Below, in pieces: positions 54,813 through 64,000 of a stretch of DNA of 64,000 nucleotides. The position numbers and the translations under genes were made by a program. The notes under the pieces are model-generated. The model had not been told where the DNA came from, did not search any database, and saw only the letters and a list, made by a program, of their open reading frames with translations. The DNA comes from Phytophthora quininea (Eukaryota > Oomycota > Peronosporomycetes > Peronosporales > Peronosporaceae): the NCBI GenBank assembly GCA_011947345.1, contig JAAVTG010000538.1, forward strand, positions 124,001 through 188,000, given 5' to 3'. Position 1 is the stretch's first letter; each line of letters begins with the position of its first letter.

Positions 54813-56418
54813 TTATTGCGTGCAGTGAGGGAGAATGTCGTTCGATTCTTGCTCGAAGCGCTTATACTTGCCGTTGCTGGGAACAACAACAAAAAGTTAA
54901 ACACACGATAAAAAATAAAGGACAACATGGAAAACACTTACAAGAAGCAAAGAGCACAAGCGTCGACGCTGTCATGAAGGTCATCACCCACTCCGGGCTG
55001 GCATAAAAATATTGCGGAGGAACATGGCCAGTTGCATCCGTGTGAGTACGTCGTAATGCACTCAAACCAGGAACCACCACCGCCGATAAAAAGTTGCCGC
55101 ACAATTGCTGCAGAGCGGCCACCGTCGCCTCACTCGTCGGGTACGCGCACTCCACGCCCAACTCCAACACAACCGGCTGGATCGGACCCAGCACAGCTCC
55201 CAGGAACAACAAACTCGCCAGAGACGCATGGATGTCCGACTTCGGAGACGACCGAAACGCTGCCAGCGCCACGGCCGTCAGCAACAAACACACTTGCAGC
55301 GCCGTCTTGTGGTTGCGCTTGCGATCCACGTAGTGGCTGATGAACTGGCCGCCCACGAGCGAGCTCACGATGAACGCCGCCCCCACCAGACCGATCTCCG
55401 CCTTGGAGAAGTGGTCCACGCTCAGGAACTTGCCGATCAGAGTGCACATGGCGTTCAGCACGCACTCCGCCAACGAAAACACCACCACCGTGTGCCAGAA
55501 ACCGCGGTGGGTGAACGCGCTGGCCCATTGGCCCCAGTCGTAGTCGCTGCCGAGTTGCAGGTCGGACACGCCAGACGGAGGCACCGCAGTCTTCGGGAAC
55601 GACCGGAAGAACAGCACGCCAACGACCCACGACACCACCGCCACCACCGCCACGCACAGATTCCACATCGGCACGTCGTCACTCGACAGCACCACGAACG
55701 GAGCGCTGAGGTACACGAACGCAGTGCCCATGGCGTTGGCGTTCACGGCGACGCTCGTGGACGTGGCCCGCATCGACGGAGGGAACCAGTTCGCCGACAA
55801 CACCGCCGGCGAGTTGACCATGAACGGCATGGCCATGGACGCCACGATCTGACCCGCCAAGGTCACGTACGCCTCTCCGACCGGGTCAAACACGCACGCA
55901 AAGTAGCGCAAGCTCGCACCGACAGCCTGCAGAAAGCCACCGAGTAGAACGCCGTAGCGCAGGCCTTCCTTGTCCATGACCCACGACCCGAGGAACGAGC
56001 ACGGAATGTACGACACGAAGTAGACCGTGATGAGTTCCGTCGAGTGGATCTACAAGGACATCAGTGATAATACCTCGTCAGCCCCTACACCAGCGTGGAA
56101 ATCCACAGTTCGTTGCTACTCACGTGCTGCTGCCAGCGATCTTCGACGATGCTGGCGATCGGAGCGTACGAGAAGCAGATGCCCTGGTTGAGGGCGCTGA
56201 GCACCGACAGGATGGCCAGCATGAGCCACTTCCGGTGAGCTCCTCTGCAGTCTCAGCCGTCGACTTCATCTTGAGCTCTTGGACTGAGACACTGCCATAA
56301 CTGGAGGACAGCGAGCTGATGATACCTGCAGCAAGAGCTAATTCAGTCGACACGTCCCCACCTAGTTGCCTCCCAACAACGAACCTCCCTCTTCTTCCTC
56401 GTGCACTGCAGTGGCCAT
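54813..56418 (-). CDS. MFS transporter, SLC49/FLVCR-like, copy B (two frame breaks)
   Basis: Exons 56418-56385, 56325-56124, 56049-54942 and 54876-54813, about 480 aa with one base added near 56234 and one in the A3 run 54949-54951. The first exon (MATAVHEEEEG) joins through a 59-bp intron exactly where the similarity to copy A begins; copy A lacks this intron. The break near 56234 is the same as that in copy A at 51723. The C-terminal exon (NGKYKRFEQESNDILPHCTQ) is unlike copy A but like the 41765 gene in pattern. Twelve-helix core as in copy A. Confidence 0.78.
54986..56325 (-). repeat. Inverted repeat arm B (MFS core)
   Basis: 1,340 bp partner of 51633-52973. The loop between the arms is 2.0 kb and contains C2 copy B. 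Confidence 0.85.
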
Positions 56419-57142
56419 TCCCGCCGCCGTCGGAATGGCAAATGACTTGGCGCGAGTGGCGAAAAGTAGATCCACCGTGCACCACTGGTTGGACCCCGGC
56501 GTCCGGTGGCGAAAAGAGTCCGCTGGAAACGTGATGGAGCAGTAATCTTTCGGCGTGGTAAGCGTCAAGGTCGTAGTCTTGGTCTTGTCGTCGACGGTGT
56601 CGAAGTCAAAGTGCAGAGATTCGGAGCAATGGCATTCAACACCGTTCACCTCGTCCGCGGTGGTGGACGGACAGTCCTCGAGATGACATCCCTCCGGGGC
56701 TAAGTGACAACCGTCTGCTCCAACGTCAAACCCGCTCGAATTGCAGTGTCCGACCTCCGTCCTAATCGAACTCATCTCAAGGAAGGTGCGGATCCACATC
56801 CGCCTGGAAAGCAGGCAACTGCCTGACGGAGATTCCCGAACACTTGCTTGGAAGTCTGCAGTGGACACTTCATCCCCCTCCCTCTACCCTCTGCAAACAA
56901 TCATAACAAGCAACAATTCCCAAACACGAGCAAGATCGACGTGGCTCAACGACGTACTTTGAGTTCCAATAACACTTTGGGAAAGCAAAACTACACCCAG
57001 ACGTCCAACCTCCGATCTCGAATGGGATTCGCCATGCAAGCCAGGTGAGATTACTAGCACCAACTCTTCTCTGACGGAGAGGTTGCCATCATGGTGCAGT
57101 TGGTCTTGATAAGTGATTGTTTGTGATAGGTCAAAAAGACTC
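56419..57142. other. Intergenic between MFS copy B and the ankyrin gene
   Basis: A minus-strand frame (56868-56362, 168 aa, with SESLHFDFDTVDDKTKTTT) runs in frame into the MFS copy B start and could be an N-terminal extension. It has no homologue in the other two carriers, so I read it as 5' leader. Divergent promoters are expected here. Confidence 0.4.
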
Positions 57143-59170
57143 ATGAGTTCTTCGCATGATGATGTGCTGCTCACGAGCGTTCGCTTGGCGCTCCCGGCGG
57201 CGCTGCAGGCTATCCCGCACATCTTGTGCCTTGTAGACGACCTCCTCAAGCCCAAGACAATCGACAGCGCCGTCTACCTGGAGTTGGATCGCGTCAAACG
57301 CGTCCACGGAGCCTCTCGGCCATGGACTGTGGGGGCTATGGACGGCGCGGCCGCCAGAGGGAAGCTCAACATCGTGCACTGGCTGCACAACAACCGCTGT
57401 GAAGGCTGCTCATCCCGAGCGCTCAACGGAGCTGCGGCTAATAACCACTTGGCCACAGCTTTGTGGCTCTGGAAGGTGTATGGGAATCAATGTAACGTGG
57501 TGGAGGCCATAGAGATCGCAGCAGCTAATGGCCAGCTCAGGCTGGTTAAATTTCTAAGAGTACAACTCGGGGAAGACGATATCTCCCCAGCTCTTGCCGC
57601 TGCCGCTGCTAATGGCCACATTGCGGTGGTGGAGTTTCTCATGTTTCGAGGAGCGAGAACCTCGCTCCGCTCTGGTTTCGCCGCTGCAGCTGCAAACGGA
57701 CAGGTAGAAGTTTTGAAATTTATGTTAGCAAGGGGCTGTGACGGGATCTATTACACCAATCGGGCGTTGAAGGTAGCCGCGGGTGCAGGCCAAATCGGCG
57801 CTTTGACAATGATGCTTGATTATTGCGACAAAACGGGCGTTGCTGAAGGTTTGGCTGGTGCTGCAGGATGTGGCCAAGCCGCTGTTGTAGTGTTCCTGCT
57901 GGAGAGAGTGCCGTCGGTGAGTGTTGGATCGGCGCTGGAGAGTGCGGCTGACAATGATCATTGGGAAATTGCCAAACTCCTGCTGGATGTCTGCATTTCT
58001 CGATCAACTAATGACAACAACAGCGCCGACCTTAGCACATTCCGAATTCAGAAGTTTCTCCTTTCGGCTGTAGAACGCGGACGCGCTGAAGGCATTCGGT
58101 TATTGCACGGGTTGTGCGGGTGTGGTATTGTTGAGGTCTTTGGCGAAGTGGCGTCGCGCAATCAGCTGGATCTGATGGAGGTGCTGCTAGATGTATGCGA
58201 GAACTCTTTATATTACACGATAGGGGTAAACGCTGGATTAAAAGAAGCGGTATCGAGTCGAGATGTCCAAATGGTGAAAATGCTGGTCGACAAGTGTTCC
58301 GACTACGTTGTCGACGGTGTGCTGAAAAAGGCTGCTGCAAGTGGATGTGTCGAAATGGTGGAGGCGCTGGCGCACAGAAGCACGTCCTATAGTCTGCAGC
58401 GGGCTCTGATCTCTGCTATGAAGAACAAGCAGGACAAAATCGTCGAGGTCTTACTCGTAACCTGCGATCAAATGGCGATTGCCGGGGCCATCAAGGAGGC
58501 CGCGTTATTCGCCGAACCGAAGATGATGGAAAGGCTGTTGGAGAGGAATGCAAGCATCAAAAATGGTTGCGGGTATGCTGTGGGTTGTGCATGTGAGATT
58601 GCTGTCAAGAGTGGTCGTGTAGAGATGACGAAGGTGCTTGTTGAGAAAAGTGATTTGTATGATCGGCAAAGTGCTTTGACCACTGCAGTGGCCGAGAACC
58701 AGCCGAAAATGGTCGAAATTTTGCTTGAGCATGTTGATCATATCGACGATGCGTTTCAGGCCGCCGCAGTGGCTGGTGATGCCAGAATGATAGATCTACT
58801 GCTCGAGAAGCAACAAGGATCTCCACAAAATCTTCTCGAAAGAGCGATTACGTTGGGTTTGGTCGAATCGGTAGAGGCTCTCCTGCAACGGAAAACTACT
58901 TGCACGAGCGTCGCATCTGCGTTGGAAAGAGCGATAGTTTTGGGGCGGTGTGAATTGATCCAGCTCTTACTGAAACACATTGGTTCGGCGCGGATCAATG
59001 AGATCTTAGTGGAGGCGTCAATACATGGCTATGGAGAAGTAGTGAAACTAGTATACACCCGAGTCGATCCATGCTTTGTCGCTGAGGCGATTGATGCTGC
59101 AGAGAGAAATGGCCACGTGGATATTGTATGCATTCTGCAAAAGAACAAGCGACCTCGGATCAAGTACTAA
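57143..59170 (+). CDS. Ankyrin-repeat protein
   Basis: 675 aa in one intact exon. After a 70-residue non-repeat start, ankyrin-type units of about 30-33 aa fill the protein to its end: repeated A-A-A-N-G-x-x-x-x-V-x-F-L-x-x-x-G patterns such as AAAANGHIAVVEFLMFRGA, AAAANGQVEVLKFMLARG and later weaker units (DRQSALTTAVAENQPKMVEI). Roughly 15-18 repeats. No kinase, SOCS or membrane segment. This arrangement resembles the large oomycete families of ankyrin-only proteins. Role is presumably protein binding; the partner is unknown. First ATG is 57143; the frame opens 30 bp upstream at a TTG. Confidence 0.9.
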   Translation: MSSSHDDVLLTSVRLALPAALQAIPHILCLVDDLLKPKTIDSAVYLELDRVKRVHGASRPWTVGAMDGAAARGKLNIVHWLHNNRCEGCSSRALNGAAANNHLATALWLWKVYGNQCNVVEAIEIAAANGQLRLVKFLRVQLGEDDISPALAAAAANGHIAVVEFLMFRGARTSLRSGFAAAAANGQVEVLKFMLARGCDGIYYTNRALKVAAGAGQIGALTMMLDYCDKTGVAEGLAGAAGCGQAAVVVFLLERVPSVSVGSALESAADNDHWEIAKLLLDVCISRSTNDNNSADLSTFRIQKFLLSAVERGRAEGIRLLHGLCGCGIVEVFGEVASRNQLDLMEVLLDVCENSLYYTIGVNAGLKEAVSSRDVQMVKMLVDKCSDYVVDGVLKKAAASGCVEMVEALAHRSTSYSLQRALISAMKNKQDKIVEVLLVTCDQMAIAGAIKEAALFAEPKMMERLLERNASIKNGCGYAVGCACEIAVKSGRVEMTKVLVEKSDLYDRQSALTTAVAENQPKMVEILLEHVDHIDDAFQAAAVAGDARMIDLLLEKQQGSPQNLLERAITLGLVESVEALLQRKTTCTSVASALERAIVLGRCELIQLLLKHIGSARINEILVEASIHGYGEVVKLVYTRVDPCFVAEAIDAAERNGHVDIVCILQKNKRPRIKY

Positions 59171-59671
59171 ATGTTTTTGCCTTCTCGCCTGATAACCTAC
59201 GGAAGGTCTTCAGTTTGAGTCGAAGTCGGGCACCACCGTAGCTTACCGAGAACCACGTCTAGCTCTTCCGACCCGTTATTCTCGAGCTGAGGCGACCAAC
59301 TTTGAGAGAGTGCAAGAGGGTTTTGTCCTTGCGATCCACCACGCCAGCCCGGAGTGATCAAGTCTCGGACGCCAGAGTCTGCGCGGTTGGTCTGCGTTTT
59401 CCCGAACGCTCTCACCAGACGTAGAACTTTTCTTCTGACCTCTACAGAAAAGTGTTCGGGTGAGGCCCTTAAGTCTAATCGTAAGACGGTGAGAATCGCG
59501 CCGAGGCTTTTGCTGAAAGTCTCTGATCGCAAGCATCCATAGCCAGCCTGTCCGCGGTCGTTGAGTGCGGAGGCGTCTCGATCGTAACGGGGGCAGGCCG
59601 TTGAGGATTTTTAGGGTCGCCGTTCCTGGAAACCTTCGTCATTCCCCACTTGCGCCCTCAGGTAGAGGTAA
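59171..59671 (+). other. Intergenic with probable promoter of the P5 ATPase
   Basis: No gene seen. TCATTCCCCACTTG at 59639-59652 is a near match to the oomycete initiator core, 20 bp before the ATG at 59672. Confidence 0.45.
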
Positions 59672-62600
59672 ATGGCCAACATGTTGACGTCGCTCGTGGT
59701 GTTGGTCGTTGGAGCAGCGATCGTGCCGATCGACGCGGTGTCCGACCCGATGGACTTCCCGGCGTGTCCGCAACGTCACCAGCCACAGTTCTATTGTTGC
59801 AGCACCTCGTCCAGCACCCGTGAGGTGTATACTATGTTCCGACGCCCCACCGGTGGCAGCTATGAAGACGATTACACTGCCGGGTGGGCCCAGTCTCGTC
59901 AAGTCAACTTCCCATACGCTCGGTACCATCCCGGCAGCCCCACATTCTTGTACAACGATCCAACTTCGATCTGTCGAATGCAAACGGTCGTCGTCGACTC
60001 GGCTACTGGCGAGCTTCAGCAACGCTTGCAGTGTGCTAGTGAGAATGCTTCGCTCGTCGACGACTCGCAAGATTCGATGGTGTTTTGGACGTCGCCGACC
60101 AACCCGAGGAACAACAACGCGTCGTTCCCAGTCGGCGCTGACTGTGTGAGTCTCATGCTGTCTGATGACACCGTCGACGACGAGGCCAAAGCTTCGTGCG
60201 TGAGCGATCTATCCGTCGAGGATTTCCAGTTCACAAACTTCATGGAATCGCAGCTAGTCATCGTCTACTTTGTCTTCTTGGGCTTTTTGGGTTGCTAGCG
60301 GCGTGGAACTTCCAACGGAAAACGGTCTACCGTAAGAACGGCTCTGTCAACGAAAATGGCAAACGTGGACTGCCTACTACACCCATCAAGGAGGTCCTCA
60401 TTCGCGGTCGATACGAGCGGATTGACGACTCCAACTCGGAGGTCCCATCAGTCCTACAGACAGGTTACGCCTGCTCTGGCCATGGGCGAGTCGTCTTCTA
60501 TTATTTCATCGCAGCGAGTATCTTCCTTCATATTTTACTACTGATCATCATCTGTGACTACTACGGAAGCTTTGAGCCCAGATTGTTCGACCCTCTCGGT
60601 GCAAGCGCGACGGTATTCTTCCTTGTGTGGCTCTTTTCAGCGTTGTGGTTCATTGTAGTGGTGGTGTACCAAGATGAAGTACTGAACTTCTTCCGGATGC
60701 CAAGCCCGCTGCATAATTGCGAGTTCGTCCACATGGCCAAGAACGATGAGACGGAGATCATGCTCGCTGACCGCTCTGGAGTCTCGGCGATGGTAGCAAG
60801 AGTGGAGAACCTACTAGCTAGTCGTGGCAAACCTCAAGGATATCACGAAACAATTCGAGTCCAAGTGGTCGGCAACCAGCGCCTCGTAGACTTCCAACAC
60901 ATCCGATACTTGTACGATACCGACGTGCAACAGTTCGTTCCGGCCCAACTAATTGTTGGTCGGACTTACGAAGACATTGGCGCCGCGGGACTTTCCGGGT
61001 TGTCATGTACACAAGCAGAGCGGCGCTTACAAACCATCGGCCGCAATGTTGTGGATGTGGTGATGCCTTCACTGTCCAACTCCATCTTACAAGAGTTCTT
61101 GACGCTCTCTTACATCTATCAACTCATGTGCTACTACGTTTGGTACTACTTCACGTACTGGAACATGGGTATCGTCATGACGGTGGTGGTCTTGGGAACT
61201 GCCGTCGTCAACATCTACACCAACCGCAAAATGCAAGCTGCTATCGTCCAAATGGCTCGCTACCGAACCGAAGTTACGGTGTTCCGAGATAATGAGTGGA
61301 AGGTGTTTGCGTCTCCAGAAATTGTACCGGGAGACCTCGTCAGGGTGCCAGAAAACTGGGTACTGCCTTGCGATATGGTCATCGTCAAGGGCTCCACTGT
61401 GTGCGACGAGTCCATGCTCACAGGCGAGTCCATGCCGGTACAAAAGTTCCCAATTCCGGACCATAGTAAAACCGTTTATGATGCTGAGGGCCGCAGCAAG
61501 AAACACACGCTCTTTTCAGGCACTCGTGTGCTTTCGTCTGGCCGTAATGAGGAAATTCACGCTGTGGTGCAGACCACTGGGGCACACACCACCAAAGGCC
61601 AGTTGATCCAGTCGATTCTGTTCCCAATGCCGATGCGGTTCAAGTACGACGAACATTTGAAGGCTCTCATTGTGCTTCTCCTTATCTACGCTGCTGTGGC
61701 CTGTGTGGTGGGGATTGACTTTCTCTTAGGGAACGGGAAGCTCAAGAACAAGATGACGGCGTTTTGTTACTGCATCTTTATGATCTCGGCGGTGGTGAGT
61801 CCTCTCCTACCGGTGGTGATCACCGTGGGTCAAGTCAACGCCGCTGCGAGACTGGAGAAAATTGGCATCTTCTCACTCAATGTGAAGCGTATCACGCTTT
61901 GTGGCAAGATGCGAGTCTTCTGCTTTGACAAGACCGGCACACTCACCAAACAAGGTCTGGACTACTTGGGCATTCAGCCTGTAGACACCAGTAAGAACTC
62001 TTTCCTGCCAATAGCTAAAGATTCCACTGCCACCGTCTCGAATGAGGCACAATTCGCTCTTGCAACGTGCCACTCGGTCGGGTCGATGGATGGGCAACTC
62101 GTCGGCAACGAAGTGGAAGTGCGCATGTTCTCAGCGACTGAGTGGAAACTCGTCGAACAAGAAGGTTCCGCTCCGGTGGTGAAATCCCCGTACGGTGAAG
62201 AACTTGAATTTGTCAAGCGCTTCGACTTCGACCACCACCGCATGTCGATGAGTGTCGTAGTTCGCCACCGTAGTAGTGGTCGGTTGTTCGTGTTTTGCAA
62301 GGGGTCGTACGAGCGAATGCAGCAACTCAGTAGACCTGATAGCGTTCCAAGTGACTACAAGAAGGTCGCCGATCAACTTGCTAAGGATGGCTGCTACGTG
62401 TTGGGGTTGTCGTATCGTGAGCTGCCCCGTGAATGGACCAGCGACCAAGTCGACACGTTTGTGTCGAACCGAGACGCAGTCGACGAGGACTTGTCGTTGC
62501 TGGGGTTGATCTTGTTCCGAAACAAGCTAAAAGAGGACACGAGCACTGCGATCGCGCAGCTTAAGGCTGGTGATGTTCGCGTGGTGATGATCACAGGGGA

Positions 62601-63840
62601 CAATGCTATGTGTGGCTGCTATATTGCCCGCAACAGCGGGATGGTAGCGCGGAGTTCCCGCGTTCTCCTCGGTGACATTGAACGGACTGGGAGTGGCGCG
62701 TTAGTATGGCGTAATGTAGATTCTGGTGCAGTGTACGACTTGCAGGCCATCAAGAAGATGACGAGCGACGATGCCGATATCGAGCTGGCCGTCACCGGCG
62801 CGGCCTTCAACCATCTAAAGACCACGGGTGACTTGCCTTGGCTTCTTTTCCACATTCGTATCTTCAGTAGAATGACACCAGACGATAAGGTGGAGTGTGT
62901 ACGGCTGCACATGGAAGCTGGGGCTGTCACCGGTATGTGTGGTGATGGTGGGAACGATTGCGGTGCTCTACGTATCGCCCACGCTGGGATCGCGCTCAGT
63001 GATGCAGAAGCTTCGGTGGTCTCACCGTTCACGAGCAAACCCAAGACCATCATGTCGGTGGTGGATATCTGTCGGGAAGGACGTTGCAGTTTGGCCACGT
63101 CCTTCGCTTCGGTCAAGTTCCTCATCATGTACGGCGTCATTGCGTCTACTCTTCGATTGTTCCAATGGTACAATGCCACTATTTTGTCTGAGTGGTGCTT
63201 CATCATGAAGGACGGATTCACGTTGGTGGGTCTCTCGTACGTGATCACGCTGTCTAAGCCACTACCGGTTCTACGAGATCAAAGACCCACGTCAAGTCTC
63301 ATCGGTCCTTCTACACTGCTTTCGATCCTCGGCCTGGAGATCATCAACGTTATCTTCTTGTGCTCAGGCATCTACATGCTCACCTCTCAGCGCTGGTACT
63401 GTCCGTTCAGCCCGGACAACATCGACCTGGCCAAGTGGTGGCTTCTCTCGGACAACCACTTGGCTACTACGCTCTTCTTCACGATCGTAACGCAGCAGCA
63501 GCTCTCAGCGTTGGTCTTCAGTTTTGGCTCACGCTACCGAGCTCCGATCTGGAAAAACTACGGACTTGTAGCATTACTCGTAGTGCTACTCGCTTTCGAC
63601 AGCTATCTGCTGCTTGGCCCGCCAGGGAAGCTGAGCGACCAGTTCCGGATTTCAAGCGGCACGAATGTCATGGTGCTGCCGGACATCCCCACGCCGCGGC
63701 CGTTTCGAGAGAAGTACTTCATGCTGCTGCTGGGCAACGTGGCCGCCGCCGTCTTCTACGAATACGTCGTGATTCTTGGGCCTGTCCGCGACTGCCTTCG
63801 CCGCAAATTCCACAAGGACCACCTCGCTATGCGAAAGTAA
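59672..63840 (+). CDS. P5-type ATPase, ATP13A-like (one frame break)
   Basis: Single exon, about 1,389 aa once one base is added near 60289-60293. P5B pumps sit in lysosomal/endosomal membranes and move polyamines in animals. Seen in order: signal-peptide-like start (MANMLTSLVVLVVGAAIV); a Cys-containing luminal-type domain of about 180 aa; two N-terminal helices; actuator motif LTGES (about residue 583); M4 motif SPLLP; phosphorylation site FDKTGTLT (about 752); nucleotide-domain lysine in FCKGSYE; hinge MCGDGGNDCGALRIAHAGIA (about 1090), whose N-D-C-G-A-L is typical of P5 pumps; then six C-terminal helices. The family M4 motif is usually PP[AE]LP, so the first Pro is Ser here. The long ectodomain is unusual. 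Confidence 0.88.
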
Positions 63841-64000
63841 GGGAAAGCCGGGATCTAGTATTGGCGGTAACGGATTGGTCTGTCCTGCGTCGAAACGTTA
63901 GCGGGTTCCGTTTTTGACTAGCACCGACGTAGCAAAATCGTTTCTGGTAGCGTTTCCGGTTGCCACGTACAGGAACTTCGAGGGATTACCTACGCCGAGT

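Noticed and set aside
56362..56868. 168-codon frame joined to the start of MFS copy B
   Set aside because: In frame with the carrier's first exon but absent from both paralogues; more likely 5' leader.
1205..63840. Programmed ribosomal frameshifting as the cause of the breaks
   Set aside because: Too many unrelated genes are affected, there are no common slippery heptamers, and the only shared feature is a short homopolymer with one base too few.

Overview
ORGANISM. The window reads as nuclear DNA of an oomycete, most likely Phytophthora or a close relative. Genes are packed with 1 to 500 bp between them. Introns are short (about 52-86 bp, GT..AG). A core-promoter motif of the oomycete TCATTYY(N)CAWTTT type is present. 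Family content also fits: a tyrosine-recombinase retrotransposon, a Crinkler/RHS-like NTPase, WrbA quinone reductases and a large bZIP-like family that I recall, without being able to check, being named 'M96 mating-specific protein family' in Phytophthora annotations. No rRNA, tRNA or CRISPR array was recognised. LAYOUT. (1) 1-41.5 kb is a cluster of 18 copies of one protein family, numbered G1 to G18 here. The full form has an acidic N-terminus, a basic stub with a leucine coiled coil (bZIP-like), a second conserved coiled segment, and a C-terminal globular domain of about 230 aa that I judge START-like. Copies lie on both strands with much divergence, two have an intact single-exon frame, three lack the C-terminal domain and at least one looks decayed. 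(2) 858-6915 is a full-length Ngaro/PAT-like retrotransposon (gag, RT-RNase H, tyrosine recombinase) with split direct repeats, inserted between the divergently transcribed paralogues G1 and G2. (3) Single-copy or paired housekeeping genes interrupt the cluster: two WrbA-type reductases (18.0-18.6 and 26.9-27.5 kb), a delta-9-type desaturase, an ARF-family GTPase and a multi-exon membrane/LRR-like protein (29.6-32.1 kb). A decayed hAT transposase lies at about 28 kb. (4) 41.8-64 kb holds an MFS carrier, a giant EF-hand protein (about 1,528 aa), a Crinkler-like NTPase, a duplicated C2-protein/MFS-carrier block whose two carrier copies form a 1.34-kb inverted repeat, an ankyrin-repeat protein and a P5-type ATPase. 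READING FRAMES. About two dozen genes or exons appear frameshifted. Every break I could resolve is the loss of one base, nearly always inside a short homopolymer, and adding the missing base restores frame and splice phase. I therefore treat most as probable sequencing deletions rather than pseudogenes and give coordinates for the whole gene. HOW IT FITS. The cluster looks like a lineage-specific, still-evolving set of putative transcription regulators shaped by tandem and inverted duplication, intron loss and domain loss. The right part is ordinary membrane transport and calcium-related gene content with a recent local duplication.
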